Shown here piece by piece: positions 17,918 through 26,540 of a stretch of 64,000 bases of DNA. The DNA is taken from contig NZ_JBJGED010000015.1 of NCBI RefSeq assembly GCF_045062745.1, positions 62,001 to 126,000 of the forward strand, in the 5' to 3' direction. The translations under genes were made by a program, and so were the position numbers. This DNA is from Paenibacillus_AA sp045062745. Lineage in GTDB: Bacteria > Bacillota > Bacilli > Paenibacillales > NBRC-103111. Below the pieces are notes generated by a model. The model did not search any database and was not told where the DNA came from. It was given only the letters and a program-made list of their open reading frames with translations. The first letter of the stretch is position 1, and each line of letters opens with the position of its first letter.

Positions 17918-20239
17918 TCATTTGTTCGTTGTGTAATTGAACTTGTACGTCCGAGGAGTGACCCCGTAAGCTTCCTTGAACTTCTTGATGAAGTAGGCCG
18001 GCGTGTTGAAGCCGACCTGGGCCGCGATCTGCTCTACATTGAGATCGGAGGCGATCAGCAGGCGGGCCGCCGTCTCGATGCGCCTCCGGTTCACATAATC
18101 GACGAAGTTGATACCCGTCTCTTCCTTGAATAGCTGGCTCACATAGCGCGGGTGCAGCGAGACGCTGTCCGCGGCCGCCTGCAGGCTGAGATCGCCGGCG
18201 AGATTCGCCTCGATGTAGCTTTTGATGATCGCGACGGCATCGCCGGCCTTATTGCGGGCGCGTCCTTCGAGGTAGCGGAACGTCACCTCGGCCGCCTGCG
18301 TAAGCCAATCTTGGAACTCCTGGATGTCCGAGATCGCTCGCTCCTGGTGCGCCAGCCGCTCGCCGAGCACGTCGATGGTTTTCAAGTGCATATCTTTCAA
18401 ATATTGATGGAACAGCCCGGCCCACTGCCTCCACTGCTCGTGGCTGTACGAGACCGTATACCGGTCAGAAGCGAGAAGGCGGACGAGCTCCGCCACCGCT
18501 TCCTTGAGCGGCTCCAGGCTTCTCCCCTTGAGCGATTCGAGGTAAGCCTCTTGGACCGAAGGCGGGATCGGCTCCGTACCGGCCTCAGGTCCGGCCAGCT
18601 GCGAATGCAGGAACACGAGCGTATCCGGCCGGAAGAAGCGCCGCTCGAGCCCGGCCTGCGCCTCCCGGAACGACCGGTATAGCTGGAGCGGCTCCTCCAC
18701 CCAGCCTCCGGTCGACGCGGATAGCCGCACTTGGAACTGCTCGTAAGCCAGTGCAGACAGTGCTTCGGCCGCTAGACGAACGAGCGGTTCGTCCCGGTAA
18801 GGGCTGTGCACGACTGCCGCAATGTCGTTCGCCGACACTGAGATCGCGGTGAACGCGACGTCGGCGGTCCGGGCCGCTTCCAATTCCCGGATGAGGCTGT
18901 ACACGACGGTCTGACGGTTCTCTTCGAGCAGCAAACCCATATCCCGCTCATCTAGCCGGATGAGCAGCACGCAGTAGGAAGACTCCGTCCAGTCCAGCCG
19001 CAGGAAGCGCAGCCGATCCGTCAGCTCAGCCTGCTGTGTGATGGTCCGATTCAGCAGGCCGAACACGAGATTATGCCGAATAATCGGCATATTGTCCGCC
19101 ACCGTCGCCTCGAGCCCGCTCATCCGGACCGACATGTCGGCCATGAAGTGATTGATCTGCTTGTACTCGTTCTCATGCTTGCCACCAGGCGGGAGTGGGG
19201 GGTTGAACAAGCTCTTGACCGTCTGCAGGAGCGACTTCAGCGGCATGTACATGTTGGAGGTCAGCACCTTGGAGAAGATCAGCCCCAGCCCGATCGCCGC
19301 CAGGCAGATCAGGATGAGCGTGCGCTGTACGACGACCGCCTTGCGGTTGTACTCATCCGTCGGACTGGCCTGCACGAGCAGCCACCCGGAATAGGGGATT
19401 TTCACGTAAGACACCAGTGAGGCCAGCCCGCCGACCGTTTCTCCGAATTTGCCCTTGTCCGAATCCTTCATCAGCGCGACGAGCTTGGCATTGTCTTCCA
19501 TGCTGATGCTTGTGTCCGTATTCCCTAGTGCGATCATATGTCCGGCATCATCCGTAATCCACATTTGTCCCCGGTCGGATTGGTCCGTCGATCGAATCAT
19601 CTGATAGAAGGCGTCCGCATGCAGATTGACGGCGATGAACCCCTTCGCCTTTGTGCCGGTCGAATGATACGGATATCCGCCCACAAAGGAGACTACCTTC
19701 ACGGCGAACGTGCTGGAATTCGCGCTGATCGGTACCGTACGCGTCTCTATCCAGAGCGAGCCCGTCTCCGCGCGGTTCATCCGCTCGATCCAGTCGGTGC
19801 TGATCGTGATTTTATCCGGCAGGCTGTCCAGCAGCGCCAAGCCGTAGTTCGAGGAAATGACGGCATTGCTGCCCCGGTAATACACGGAGATCGATTCCAC
19901 CAGATTCGGGTAGAGGGCGACGGTCGCCTTCAAATATTGATAAATGTCCATCACCTTGGAATTGTTGCCCTGGATCGGATTGTCGAACAAATAATGTACG
20001 TCCGGATTCGTAACCATATCGGCGAACACCTTGCCCGCCCGCTCCAGCAAGTTGTCCTGAATCTGCTCGCTCGTATGGGACAGCAGGTGGGAGTGCACCT
20101 TCTCGACTTCCTCGTTCAAGCTGGAGGTGAAGATGAGATAGGAGGTCATGCCGACGGCGAGCGTCGTGACGAGGAGCAGGGAAGCGTAGGAGAGGAACAG
20201 CTTGGCGTACACACCTCTTAGTTTCACAAGCAATCTCAT
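17918..20239 (-). CDS. Membrane-bound AraC-family sensor-regulator
   Basis: A 773-residue one-component regulator. A membrane segment near residues 12-34, an extracytoplasmic Cache-like sensor of about 270 residues and a second membrane segment near 305-325 (ILICLAAIGLGLIFSKVLT) are followed by a cytoplasmic linker and a C-terminal AraC/XylS double helix-turn-helix at about 671-773 (LSLQAAADSVSLHPRYVSQL; VEQIAAQVGFNTPAYFIKKF). Such proteins, like YtdP of Bacillus, sense an external sugar signal and activate the neighbouring importer genes without a separate response regulator. It lies directly upstream of the lplB-lplC-binding protein operon on the same strand, so that operon is the probable target. 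The ligand is unknown. Confidence 0.9.
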   Translation of the reverse strand: MRLLVKLRGVYAKLFLSYASLLLVTTLAVGMTSYLIFTSSLNEEVEKVHSHLLSHTSEQIQDNLLERAGKVFADMVTNPDVHYLFDNPIQGNNSKVMDIYQYLKATVALYPNLVESISVYYRGSNAVISSNYGLALLDSLPDKITISTDWIERMNRAETGSLWIETRTVPISANSSTFAVKVVSFVGGYPYHSTGTKAKGFIAVNLHADAFYQMIRSTDQSDRGQMWITDDAGHMIALGNTDTSISMEDNAKLVALMKDSDKGKFGETVGGLASLVSYVKIPYSGWLLVQASPTDEYNRKAVVVQRTLILICLAAIGLGLIFSKVLTSNMYMPLKSLLQTVKSLFNPPLPPGGKHENEYKQINHFMADMSVRMSGLEATVADNMPIIRHNLVFGLLNRTITQQAELTDRLRFLRLDWTESSYCVLLIRLDERDMGLLLEENRQTVVYSLIRELEAARTADVAFTAISVSANDIAAVVHSPYRDEPLVRLAAEALSALAYEQFQVRLSASTGGWVEEPLQLYRSFREAQAGLERRFFRPDTLVFLHSQLAGPEAGTEPIPPSVQEAYLESLKGRSLEPLKEAVAELVRLLASDRYTVSYSHEQWRQWAGLFHQYLKDMHLKTIDVLGERLAHQERAISDIQEFQDWLTQAAEVTFRYLEGRARNKAGDAVAIIKSYIEANLAGDLSLQAAADSVSLHPRYVSQLFKEETGINFVDYVNRRRIETAARLLIASDLNVEQIAAQVGFNTPAYFIKKFKEAYGVTPRTYKFNYTTNK

Positions 20240-20426
20240 AAAGCGACCCCCTGGAATGTTCTGACTTCCATTTATATGTAAACGCTGCCAAACGGACCGA
20301 TCTTAGAACCGACCGCATATTTGCGGATATCTTTTTCTTCTTAGCGGTTCAATATTCGGAACGTCGTTCAACCTAATAATAGTGGAATCGTTTTTTTGTT
20401 GTCAATTGTTTGTTCGGCATGCCAAA

Positions 20427-20456
20427 AAACTCTGGAACAGGAACGTCCCAGAGTTT
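20427..20456 (-). terminator. Intrinsic terminator of the iron-linked operon
   Basis: AAACTCTGG and CCAGAGTTT form a nine-base-pair stem followed on the minus strand by a T run. It sits 26 bases after the stop codon of the dehydrogenase-like gene and closes the operon that begins at the Fur-box promoter near 24.86 kb. Confidence 0.85.
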
Positions 20457-20482
20457 CATCTCCATTGCCGTTATTCCGATGT

Positions 20483-21259
20483 CTAGGTCGGAGCGTCGCT
20501 CCCCTTCAGCCGGTCGTTCTTCGCCCGCACCGCCCGCATGAGCTCGACGTTCGCATCCCGTTCCTCGGCGAGCCCGATGAGCGCGCTGACGTCCTTCGGC
20601 AAGCACTTGCCTCCGTAGCCGCGGTTGTCCACATAGACGAACGTGTGGCTTCGGCCGATTCTAGGATCCTCGAGCCATACTTCCCGCAGCTCGTTGTAGT
20701 CGACCCCCACTGCCCCGGCGATATCGTAAAATTCGTTGCAAAACGTCACCTTCAGCGCCAGAAAGCAATTCTCCATATACTTGGCGAGCTCCGCCGTCCG
20801 CGCGTCCGTCTGCCGAATCCGCACTTCGGCGTTGTACACCCGCTGGAAGGCGCGAATGACCGGGGCCGTGTCCGCGGAGTCGCCGCCCAAGGTGATCCAT
20901 GTTCGCGACTTCAGATCGGCAAACGGATGGTCCACCGTCTCGCCGTAATACTCCGGCTGGAATACGATGCGCTTGCCGGTCCGCCGCTTCTGCGCATCGG
21001 TGAATCCTACCGGCACCGTGGATCGCAGGACGATCACGGGCGCTTCCAGCCAATCGAGCACCGCTTCCACGATCGACGTATCGCAGGCGCCGTCCGGAAG
21101 TGCCGGCGTCGGCACGCAAATGAACGCCACATCGCAAGCATTGGCGGCTTCCCGGGTTCCTACCCGCAAAGGCTCGTCATACAAGACGGCGTCCGGGAAC
21201 AGGGCGTGCATCGCTTTGCCGACGTGCCCGTATCCGATAATGGCAATGGCTTGTCTCAT
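20483..21259 (-). CDS. Short UDP-glucose/GDP-mannose dehydrogenase-like protein
   Basis: 258 residues against 400 or more for ordinary nucleotide-sugar dehydrogenases. The NAD-binding domain (GYGHVG at 9-14) and the central dimer domain are present with key residues: Lys170 in a KVTFCNE context and the thiohemiacetal Cys219 in GYGGKCLPKD. The C-terminal nucleotide-sugar-binding domain is missing; the protein stops about 40 residues after the Cys. A gene with intact catalytic residues and a clean stop looks like a shortened variant rather than a broken one. It begins two bases after the FTR1 gene with its own AAGGAG, so it is in the Fur-controlled operon. Substrate, and whether it still oxidises a sugar nucleotide, are unknown. 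Confidence 0.8.
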   Translation of the reverse strand: MRQAIAIIGYGHVGKAMHALFPDAVLYDEPLRVGTREAANACDVAFICVPTPALPDGACDTSIVEAVLDWLEAPVIVLRSTVPVGFTDAQKRRTGKRIVFQPEYYGETVDHPFADLKSRTWITLGGDSADTAPVIRAFQRVYNAEVRIRQTDARTAELAKYMENCFLALKVTFCNEFYDIAGAVGVDYNELREVWLEDPRIGRSHTFVYVDNRGYGGKCLPKDVSALIGLAEERDANVELMRAVRAKNDRLKGSDAPT

Positions 21260-21261
21260 CG

Positions 21262-22185
21262 TTAGGCGCTCCTTCCTTCTACGCTTGCCGCGTTATTCTC
21301 CTGACGTTTCCGCTGCACGGCGAGCAGCACGAATACGAAGAAATAATACCCCCAGTAGAGCACGAACTCCTCGAGAGACGGATTTTGTGTGTAGCCGAGG
21401 AACGCTTTCATGAAAATACCCACTTGTCCGTTAATGAGCGGCTCGCGCCCGGTGTCGCGAATGTACTGGGTTTCGTCGATTGGATGCTCCGGCATGAACC
21501 CGGTGATGTTGTAGATTTCCCCGATCTCGCCCCCCGCGGTCCTGTAAAGGCTGCCCATGATGCCCAGATCCTGCATGATCCCGACCGCCTGCACGAACAG
21601 CCCCGCCGAGATGAGCATCAGGAAGACGCTTGTCACCCGGAAGAACGTCCGCAGCTTGATCTTCTTCGTGCCTTTGAAGAACAGGAGCCCTACGATGAGC
21701 GCCAGGATGAGACCGCCGAGCGCGCCCCAGCTCTGAAGCGCCTTCTGGATGTCGCCGCCCGTGATCGCCGCGAAGAAAAACACCGTCTCCACCCCTTCGC
21801 GCACGACGACGAGGAACGAATGGACGATCATGTTGATGGCGCCGCCGACGGTCAGGATGTGCGCGATCTGCTTCTGCACCTTGCCCTGCAGCTCGCCCGA
21901 CTGCTTGCTCATGAATAGAATCATGTGGGTGAGTAAGCCCGAGGAGACGAGCATGATGCCGATCTTCAAATAATTCTGGCTGCCCATGGCGGCGAAGCCG
22001 GTGAGCATGATCTGGAACACAAGCGCCAGTCCGTAGCTCACGAGCAAGGCTAGGAACACGCCGACCCACACCCACTTGTTCCAGCGCGTCATCTCGATGC
22101 GGCTCAAGTAGGTCAGGATGACGCCGACGATCAGAATCGCCTCCAGCGCCTCGCGGAATGTAATGAGAAATGCTTGCAAATCCAA
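21262..22185 (-). CDS. FTR1-family iron permease (EfeU-like)
   Basis: An integral membrane protein of about 307 residues with seven hydrophobic stretches. Both signature motifs are present in membrane helices: REALE at 11-15 and REGVE at 129-133, whose glutamates bind iron in yeast Ftr1p and bacterial EfeU. I start it at TTG (LDLQAFLITFREALEA), which places the first motif at the family's usual distance from the N-terminus; the ATG 11 codons upstream would begin inside a strong hairpin. The gene follows two secreted proteins and precedes a dehydrogenase-like gene in one operon behind a perfect Fur box. No EfeO cupredoxin or EfeB peroxidase is seen nearby, so the extracellular partners are probably the two upstream proteins. 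Confidence 0.9.
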   Translation of the reverse strand: MDLQAFLITFREALEAILIVGVILTYLSRIEMTRWNKWVWVGVFLALLVSYGLALVFQIMLTGFAAMGSQNYLKIGIMLVSSGLLTHMILFMSKQSGELQGKVQKQIAHILTVGGAINMIVHSFLVVVREGVETVFFFAAITGGDIQKALQSWGALGGLILALIVGLLFFKGTKKIKLRTFFRVTSVFLMLISAGLFVQAVGIMQDLGIMGSLYRTAGGEIGEIYNITGFMPEHPIDETQYIRDTGREPLINGQVGIFMKAFLGYTQNPSLEEFVLYWGYYFFVFVLLAVQRKRQENNAASVEGRSA

Positions 22186-22213
22186 CCTGGTCTCCGCCCT
22201 CTCCCCATAATGA

Positions 22214-22241
22214 GACACCTGCGCCGGGCGGCGCAGGTGTC
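22214..22241 (-). other. Strong intercistronic hairpin before the FTR1 gene
   Basis: GACACCTGCGCC at 22214-22225 pairs perfectly with GGCGCAGGTGTC at 22230-22241 around a four-base loop. No T run follows, so it is not a standard terminator. It lies after the stop of the stalk-domain gene and just before the FTR1 start, where it could protect the upstream message or lower FTR1 output. Confidence 0.7.
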
Positions 22242-22247
22242 AGTCTC

Positions 22248-23738
22248 TTATCGAAGAATGATGATTTCGCCGTTCTCGAAGAACACGCACTTCCCGAACA
22301 GTTCCGCTACTGCGCGGAGAGGGATGAACGCGCTGCCGTTCACGATCTCCATCGGCTGGTCGAGCTTCACATTCTCATTGATGATGCCGTCCTGCTCGAT
22401 TCGATCGGAGCCGGGCACCAGTACGGTCTTCTTGCCGTCTTTTGTAATGACCACGGACTGGGTCGCATGAATCCACTCGACTTCCGCATCCGCTTGAATC
22501 GCTTGCGCAATCGGACGTACCGGGACGAGCGTACGGTTGCTCTTGAGACTGATGTACGGCGCGTTCTCGGCCGTATAGGCGGTGCCGTCGACTTGATAGG
22601 CGGTGTCCCCGATTTTCAGGCTCGTGCCGTCTTTGCCGACCAGGAACTTCAGCACTTCGAAGCTGGATTTATTCGCCGCCGCAAGATCCGCTTTGTCGAC
22701 CGCTTCTACGAATTGATTCGTTACTTCCAGCGCCGCTTTATAGTTCTCCTTGCCCAGGAACACTTCCTGACCGACGAGGAACATGCTGCCCTCCGCCGCG
22801 TAGCCGCGCGCCCCTTGCAGGTCGCCTGCTTCCAGCTTCGTGAGCGCCTGTTTGACGTACTCGGATACTTTGCCGATATACGTGCGCTGCAGCTGATCCT
22901 GGATCGTCGTGAGGTTGATGTTGCTCGGATCCCCGGAGGCGAAAGCACCCTTCACCGCATTGGCGTCGGCTGCGCTGCCGCCTCTCAAGTATGTATAGAC
23001 CGGCATGTAGAGGAAGTATCCTTCCGTGATCGCCGTCGGCTGATCGGCCGCAGGCTTCGTCGGAATGCTCTCCGCGTAAGTGAGCGTAGCGAGCGTGTAG
23101 ACTTTGATGATCGTCTTATCCAGAATTTGACGGTGTACGTTGAAATCGTTGACATTGTTATCCTTAATGTCCTTCTGGATCTGCTCGATTGTCCCCTTCA
23201 GGATGGCAACCATATCGGTGCCATACTTCTTGTCGCGCTTGTCGACCGTGCTCTGCAGCGCACCCTCGTACACTTGAATCACTTTGTCAAAGGCCGCCGT
23301 CGCTCCGGCGATGTCGCCCTTCGTCAGCAGTGGACGCACTTGGTTGTTCATCTGGTCGCGGATGAAGAAGTAGAAGTACCATTGCAGCCCTTTATCGACC
23401 GCTTGCTGCGCTTGGCCGACCGTCAGGTCGCCCTTGATCGCGGCATCCAGCACGAGCAGCAGGTTTTCTTCAATCTTCGGGTCGTCCGCCTTGATCGTGG
23501 CGTCGATCCGCTTCACTTCGGCTTGGAACTTGTCTAGATACAGCTTCTTCACGTCGGCCAGTACCGTCTTCTCCGTGAACAGCGCTTTGATGTCGGCGAA
23601 TGCTTTGACGCGGTCGGCTACCGTAGCGTCTTCCTTGATCTGGAATTTGCTCTCGGCTACGGCGATGGACGTGAACGTCGTGACGCTGGAAACGGCGAGC
23701 ATCGTGCTAAGTACAAGTGCGGCTAAAGGTTTGCGCAT
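22248..23738 (-). CDS. Secreted helical protein with C-terminal copper amine oxidase N-terminal-like (stalk) domain
   Basis: 496 residues. A signal peptide (about 1-28) is followed by a helical region to about residue 350, rich in Lys/Asp/Glu with repeated KADL and ALEV-type helices. The last 130 residues match the Cu_amine_oxidN1 stalk domain: LKSNRTLVPVRPIAQAIQAD, then VVITKDGKKTVLVPGSD and NGSAFIPLRAVAELFGK. In Paenibacillus that domain is common in wall proteins and does not itself imply copper or oxidase activity. AGAAGGAG precedes the ATG. Being cotranscribed with FTR1 under a Fur-box promoter, the helical part is a candidate extracellular iron-binding or iron-presenting module; that role is inference. 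Confidence 0.82.
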   Translation of the reverse strand: MRKPLAALVLSTMLAVSSVTTFTSIAVAESKFQIKEDATVADRVKAFADIKALFTEKTVLADVKKLYLDKFQAEVKRIDATIKADDPKIEENLLLVLDAAIKGDLTVGQAQQAVDKGLQWYFYFFIRDQMNNQVRPLLTKGDIAGATAAFDKVIQVYEGALQSTVDKRDKKYGTDMVAILKGTIEQIQKDIKDNNVNDFNVHRQILDKTIIKVYTLATLTYAESIPTKPAADQPTAITEGYFLYMPVYTYLRGGSAADANAVKGAFASGDPSNINLTTIQDQLQRTYIGKVSEYVKQALTKLEAGDLQGARGYAAEGSMFLVGQEVFLGKENYKAALEVTNQFVEAVDKADLAAANKSSFEVLKFLVGKDGTSLKIGDTAYQVDGTAYTAENAPYISLKSNRTLVPVRPIAQAIQADAEVEWIHATQSVVITKDGKKTVLVPGSDRIEQDGIINENVKLDQPMEIVNGSAFIPLRAVAELFGKCVFFENGEIIILR

Positions 23739-23782
23739 GGGGGATTCTCCTTCTCCATCTGATATTTATAATATGATGCTGT

Positions 23783-24808
23783 TTAGATCCACTTCTTCTT
23801 GCGGGCGAGCCAGAAGCCTCCGCCGCCCAGGACGAGGACGGCCGCGATGACGCCGACGCTGACGAGCGGGTTCGTCTTGTCCGACCGCTCCATCGGCGCG
23901 TGAGCGGCTGCGCTCGTGGTCGCCGCGCCTCCGCCGGACGCGGCGGCGGTGTTCCCCGCGGCGGCCGGTGTCGCGGTCGCCGCCGCTGTGGCCGTCGCCG
24001 CCGGCGAGGCGGTCGCGGCCGGTGAAGCCGTCGCCGTCGGGGATCCGGACGGCGAGGCGCTTGGGCTGGCCGTCGGAGCTTCCGACGGCTGCGCGGTTGC
24101 GGCGGCCGGCGCTTGCGTGGCGGCCGCCGGAGCTTGTGTTGGCATCGGCGCGGCGCTAGCCGCCGGTGTCGTCTGCGGCACCGGAGGTGCCGGGGTTGGC
24201 GCCGGCGGAGCCGCTTGGGCGGCGGCCGGCTGGTACGGGAACAGCGGCTTCACCTTGCCGTAGATGAAGTCGACCTTCTCCTTGAACACCTCCGGTTGGA
24301 CCGCTTTCTTCCCGACGCCGAACAGGCCGGGGTTGCCTAGCGCTTCGAGCGCCTCGTCGAACGCCTTCGTGATGTCCGACGTGTCGCCGCTCATGTAGGG
24401 GGCGAGCCTATCGAACGTCGCCTTTGCCTTGGCGAGCAGCAGCTTCGCTTCGGCGTATTCCTTGACGCCCTCGTAGGCATACTTGAACCGGCGGTCCAGA
24501 TTCATGACGAGCACGGCTTTGAAGTTCGCTACGACGAGCTTGCTGTCCCTCGCCTTGAAGTTGCTGTCGAGCGTCACGGCGACTTCTTCGCCGAAGTGCG
24601 CTGCGATCTCGGACCGTCGCACCTTGTAAGCTTCTTCCGCGGCGGCCCAGCCGTTCGCCCCGCCCGCGAGGCTCGATTCCACGAGCTTGAACGTCTCGGC
24701 GACATCTTCCGTATTGGCATCGCCATACGAGTAGGCACCCGCCGTGGAAGGAATTATGTATAAAGCCGTTAGGACGACCAGCAGACCGGCCAAAAGCCTT
24801 TTTCTCAT
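23783..24808 (-). CDS. Secreted, membrane-anchored helical protein with Ala/Pro/Thr-rich stalk, first gene of the iron operon
   Basis: 341 residues from MRKRLLAGLLVV, chosen because AGAGGTGAAAAC directly precedes this ATG. A signal peptide ending near AYS is followed by a helical domain (about 25-195). Next come about 110 residues of Ala/Pro/Thr/Ser low complexity, then one membrane helix (SVGVIAAVLVLGGGGFWLA) and the basic tail RKKKWI. The layout is that of a surface protein held on the membrane by its C-terminus with a wall-spanning stalk; no LPXTG motif is present. The helical domain resembles in style the one in the next gene. Its gene is first after the Fur-box promoter, 44 bases before the stalk-domain gene. 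I do not recognise the domain; a role in iron capture is inferred from context only. Confidence 0.78.
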   Translation of the reverse strand: MRKRLLAGLLVVLTALYIIPSTAGAYSYGDANTEDVAETFKLVESSLAGGANGWAAAEEAYKVRRSEIAAHFGEEVAVTLDSNFKARDSKLVVANFKAVLVMNLDRRFKYAYEGVKEYAEAKLLLAKAKATFDRLAPYMSGDTSDITKAFDEALEALGNPGLFGVGKKAVQPEVFKEKVDFIYGKVKPLFPYQPAAAQAAPPAPTPAPPVPQTTPAASAAPMPTQAPAAATQAPAAATAQPSEAPTASPSASPSGSPTATASPAATASPAATATAAATATPAAAGNTAAASGGGAATTSAAAHAPMERSDKTNPLVSVGVIAAVLVLGGGGFWLARKKKWI

Positions 24809-24855
24809 GTTTTCACCTCTTGGAAATGCTCCGTCTATGTCCTCACCCAACGGTA

Positions 24856-24884
24856 ATGATAATCATTATCAAAGGGAATGTCAA
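24856..24884 (-). promoter_or_regulatory. SigmaA-type promoter overlapped by a Fur box
   Basis: On the minus strand TTGACA (24884-24879), a 17-base spacer and TATCAT (24861-24856) form a near-consensus promoter 48 bases before the first iron-operon gene. TGATAATCATTATCA at 24857-24871 matches the Bacillus Fur 7-1-7 consensus at all fixed positions and covers the -10. Repression by Fe-loaded Fur is the expected outcome. Confidence 0.92.
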
Positions 24885-24926
24885 CCACATTTTTCCGTTC
24901 TGTCGGATAAATATTTGTTCAAGCCG

Positions 24927-26540
24927 CTACCGGATCCACTCATACAGTGCGATATTCCCGTACACCGGCTCGAACCTCGGATCCGAATGGAACTCCGCTA
25001 TTTTCCGCACATGCTCTCCCACAGACTTGCCTTCCTGCTCGAAGCCCTTCAGCACATGATCCGTGAGCAGCACGGTCCGATGCGGGTCGGCGTTCGCCAA
25101 CGCTTGGAAATAGCCGAAGGTGTAGATGCGCCTGTGCTCGTACGTCGCTCCGACGTACTGGAGCAAGCGGGTCTCTTCCCACGTGAACAAAATCAGCGGC
25201 TGCTGCATGGCGTCGACATAGCGGTGAAGCTGGTACACGGCCGGCTCCTCGACGGCTTGGCGTTTCTGAAGCGGCGCCCCGTACAGCCATTGTGCGGCGA
25301 TCAGGACTGCGAGCGCGGCGTAGAGGGCGGCGGCCAGCTTCTGGGTGCGGCCGTGCGAGATCGCTTGCGCCGTCCGAACGGTGAAGACGTGAACGGCGAG
25401 CAGGATTGGCGCTACGACCGGGACGATGTGGCGGGGCTTCTCGATGTTTTGGCCGAGCAGCGCCCAGAGCCCGTACAACAAGACGCTGGCGGCCAGCCAG
25501 ATCCAGTAGTGACGGTTGATCTGGTGGCTTTGGCCTTCATGGGCGCTTGGTGATGGTTCTGCTCCGCGTGCGCCGGATCCCGATCGTTTCGTTAACACAG
25601 CGCCGATCAGGAGTGCGAGCAAGCATACGAACAGGCACCCGACCCATACGGAGCCGCACAGAAGCGCCGACCCCGCCAGATTGTGTGCGAACAGGCGGAT
25701 GATCCGCTCGTGAAGCGACATCGGGATGGAGACGACGCCCCCTCCCCATTCGGAGAAATGGCCCTCGACGAATGCCATGGCCAGCTTCCAGAAGCCGAAC
25801 AGCGTCCCTTCGGACAAGACTAGTCCTGCGACCCAGACGAGCTGGAGCAGCATCGCCATTGCGAGGGACAGCAGGAGCTTCCAGCCTCTGTGCGACCTCT
25901 TCCGGTTGCGTTGCCACAGGCCGAGCCAGAGCGGCAGCAGAAGAAGGCCGAAGGGGAAGAACGACAGTCTAATGCCCATCAGCCCGCTGAACAGGAAGAG
26001 CGGCCAGAAGTGGCGGCGCAGCGACTCCGGCCGGTCCATCGCACGCCGCACGCTCCACAGGAACCACCACAGCGCGGCTAGCCCGGCGGCCTCGGACATC
26101 GGGCGGGACGCCATGAGCCAGACGTAGGGGCTCGTCAGGACGAGCGCCGGCAGCAGCAGGCTGGCCGCGGCGCCGCCCTCGCTCTGCGTAAGGCGTCTCG
26201 CCAGCAGCGCCATGGGCACGGCCGCGCTCAGCCCGGCGACCGTATTGAAGACGGAGAGCGCCTGCGCGGGATTCGCGATCCCCTGGTGCGCCAGCCACCC
26301 GCCGAGGATGAAGTACGGGTACCCCGGAAAATGCGGCTGCATCGCCAGCAAGTCGTACCGATCCAGCGCCAGGACGAAATCGACTTCGTCCCAAGTACGC
26401 GGCATCGGGCTGGCGTAATAGAGGCTGATCGCAGCGGCGGACAGGATGACCGCCAGCGCGAATAGGACCGTGACTAGTGCCACGATCCTGGCATATCGAT
26501 GTTTATTCGGGCTGGAGTTCTCCTCGAGTGCAACACTCAT
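24927..26540 (-). CDS. Multipass membrane glycosyltransferase-like protein (GT-C/ArnT type)
   Basis: 537 residues with about ten to twelve hydrophobic segments. The first extracytoplasmic loop holds the acidic motif TWDEVDFV, placed as in GT-C transferases that use polyprenyl-phosphate sugars. Near the end come conserved-looking PRHIVPVVAPILLAVH and a soluble tail of about 110 residues. Its start overlaps the stop of the polyprenyl-phosphate transferase gene by four bases (ATGA), and GAGGAG lies in front of the ATG. The neighbour would make the lipid-linked sugar and this protein would move it onto a surface acceptor. Family placement rests on topology and the acidic loop, so the acceptor and exact family stay open. 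Confidence 0.78.
   Translation of the reverse strand: MSVALEENSSPNKHRYARIVALVTVLFALAVILSAAAISLYYASPMPRTWDEVDFVLALDRYDLLAMQPHFPGYPYFILGGWLAHQGIANPAQALSVFNTVAGLSAAVPMALLARRLTQSEGGAAASLLLPALVLTSPYVWLMASRPMSEAAGLAALWWFLWSVRRAMDRPESLRRHFWPLFLFSGLMGIRLSFFPFGLLLLPLWLGLWQRNRKRSHRGWKLLLSLAMAMLLQLVWVAGLVLSEGTLFGFWKLAMAFVEGHFSEWGGGVVSIPMSLHERIIRLFAHNLAGSALLCGSVWVGCLFVCLLALLIGAVLTKRSGSGARGAEPSPSAHEGQSHQINRHYWIWLAASVLLYGLWALLGQNIEKPRHIVPVVAPILLAVHVFTVRTAQAISHGRTQKLAAALYAALAVLIAAQWLYGAPLQKRQAVEEPAVYQLHRYVDAMQQPLILFTWEETRLLQYVGATYEHRRIYTFGYFQALANADPHRTVLLTDHVLKGFEQEGKSVGEHVRKIAEFHSDPRFEPVYGNIALYEWIR

Noticed and set aside
23900..24240. Low-complexity Ala/Pro/Thr coding region considered as a sequencing or frame artefact
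   Set aside because: The frame is kept on both sides and leads into a normal membrane anchor; such stalks are common in surface proteins.
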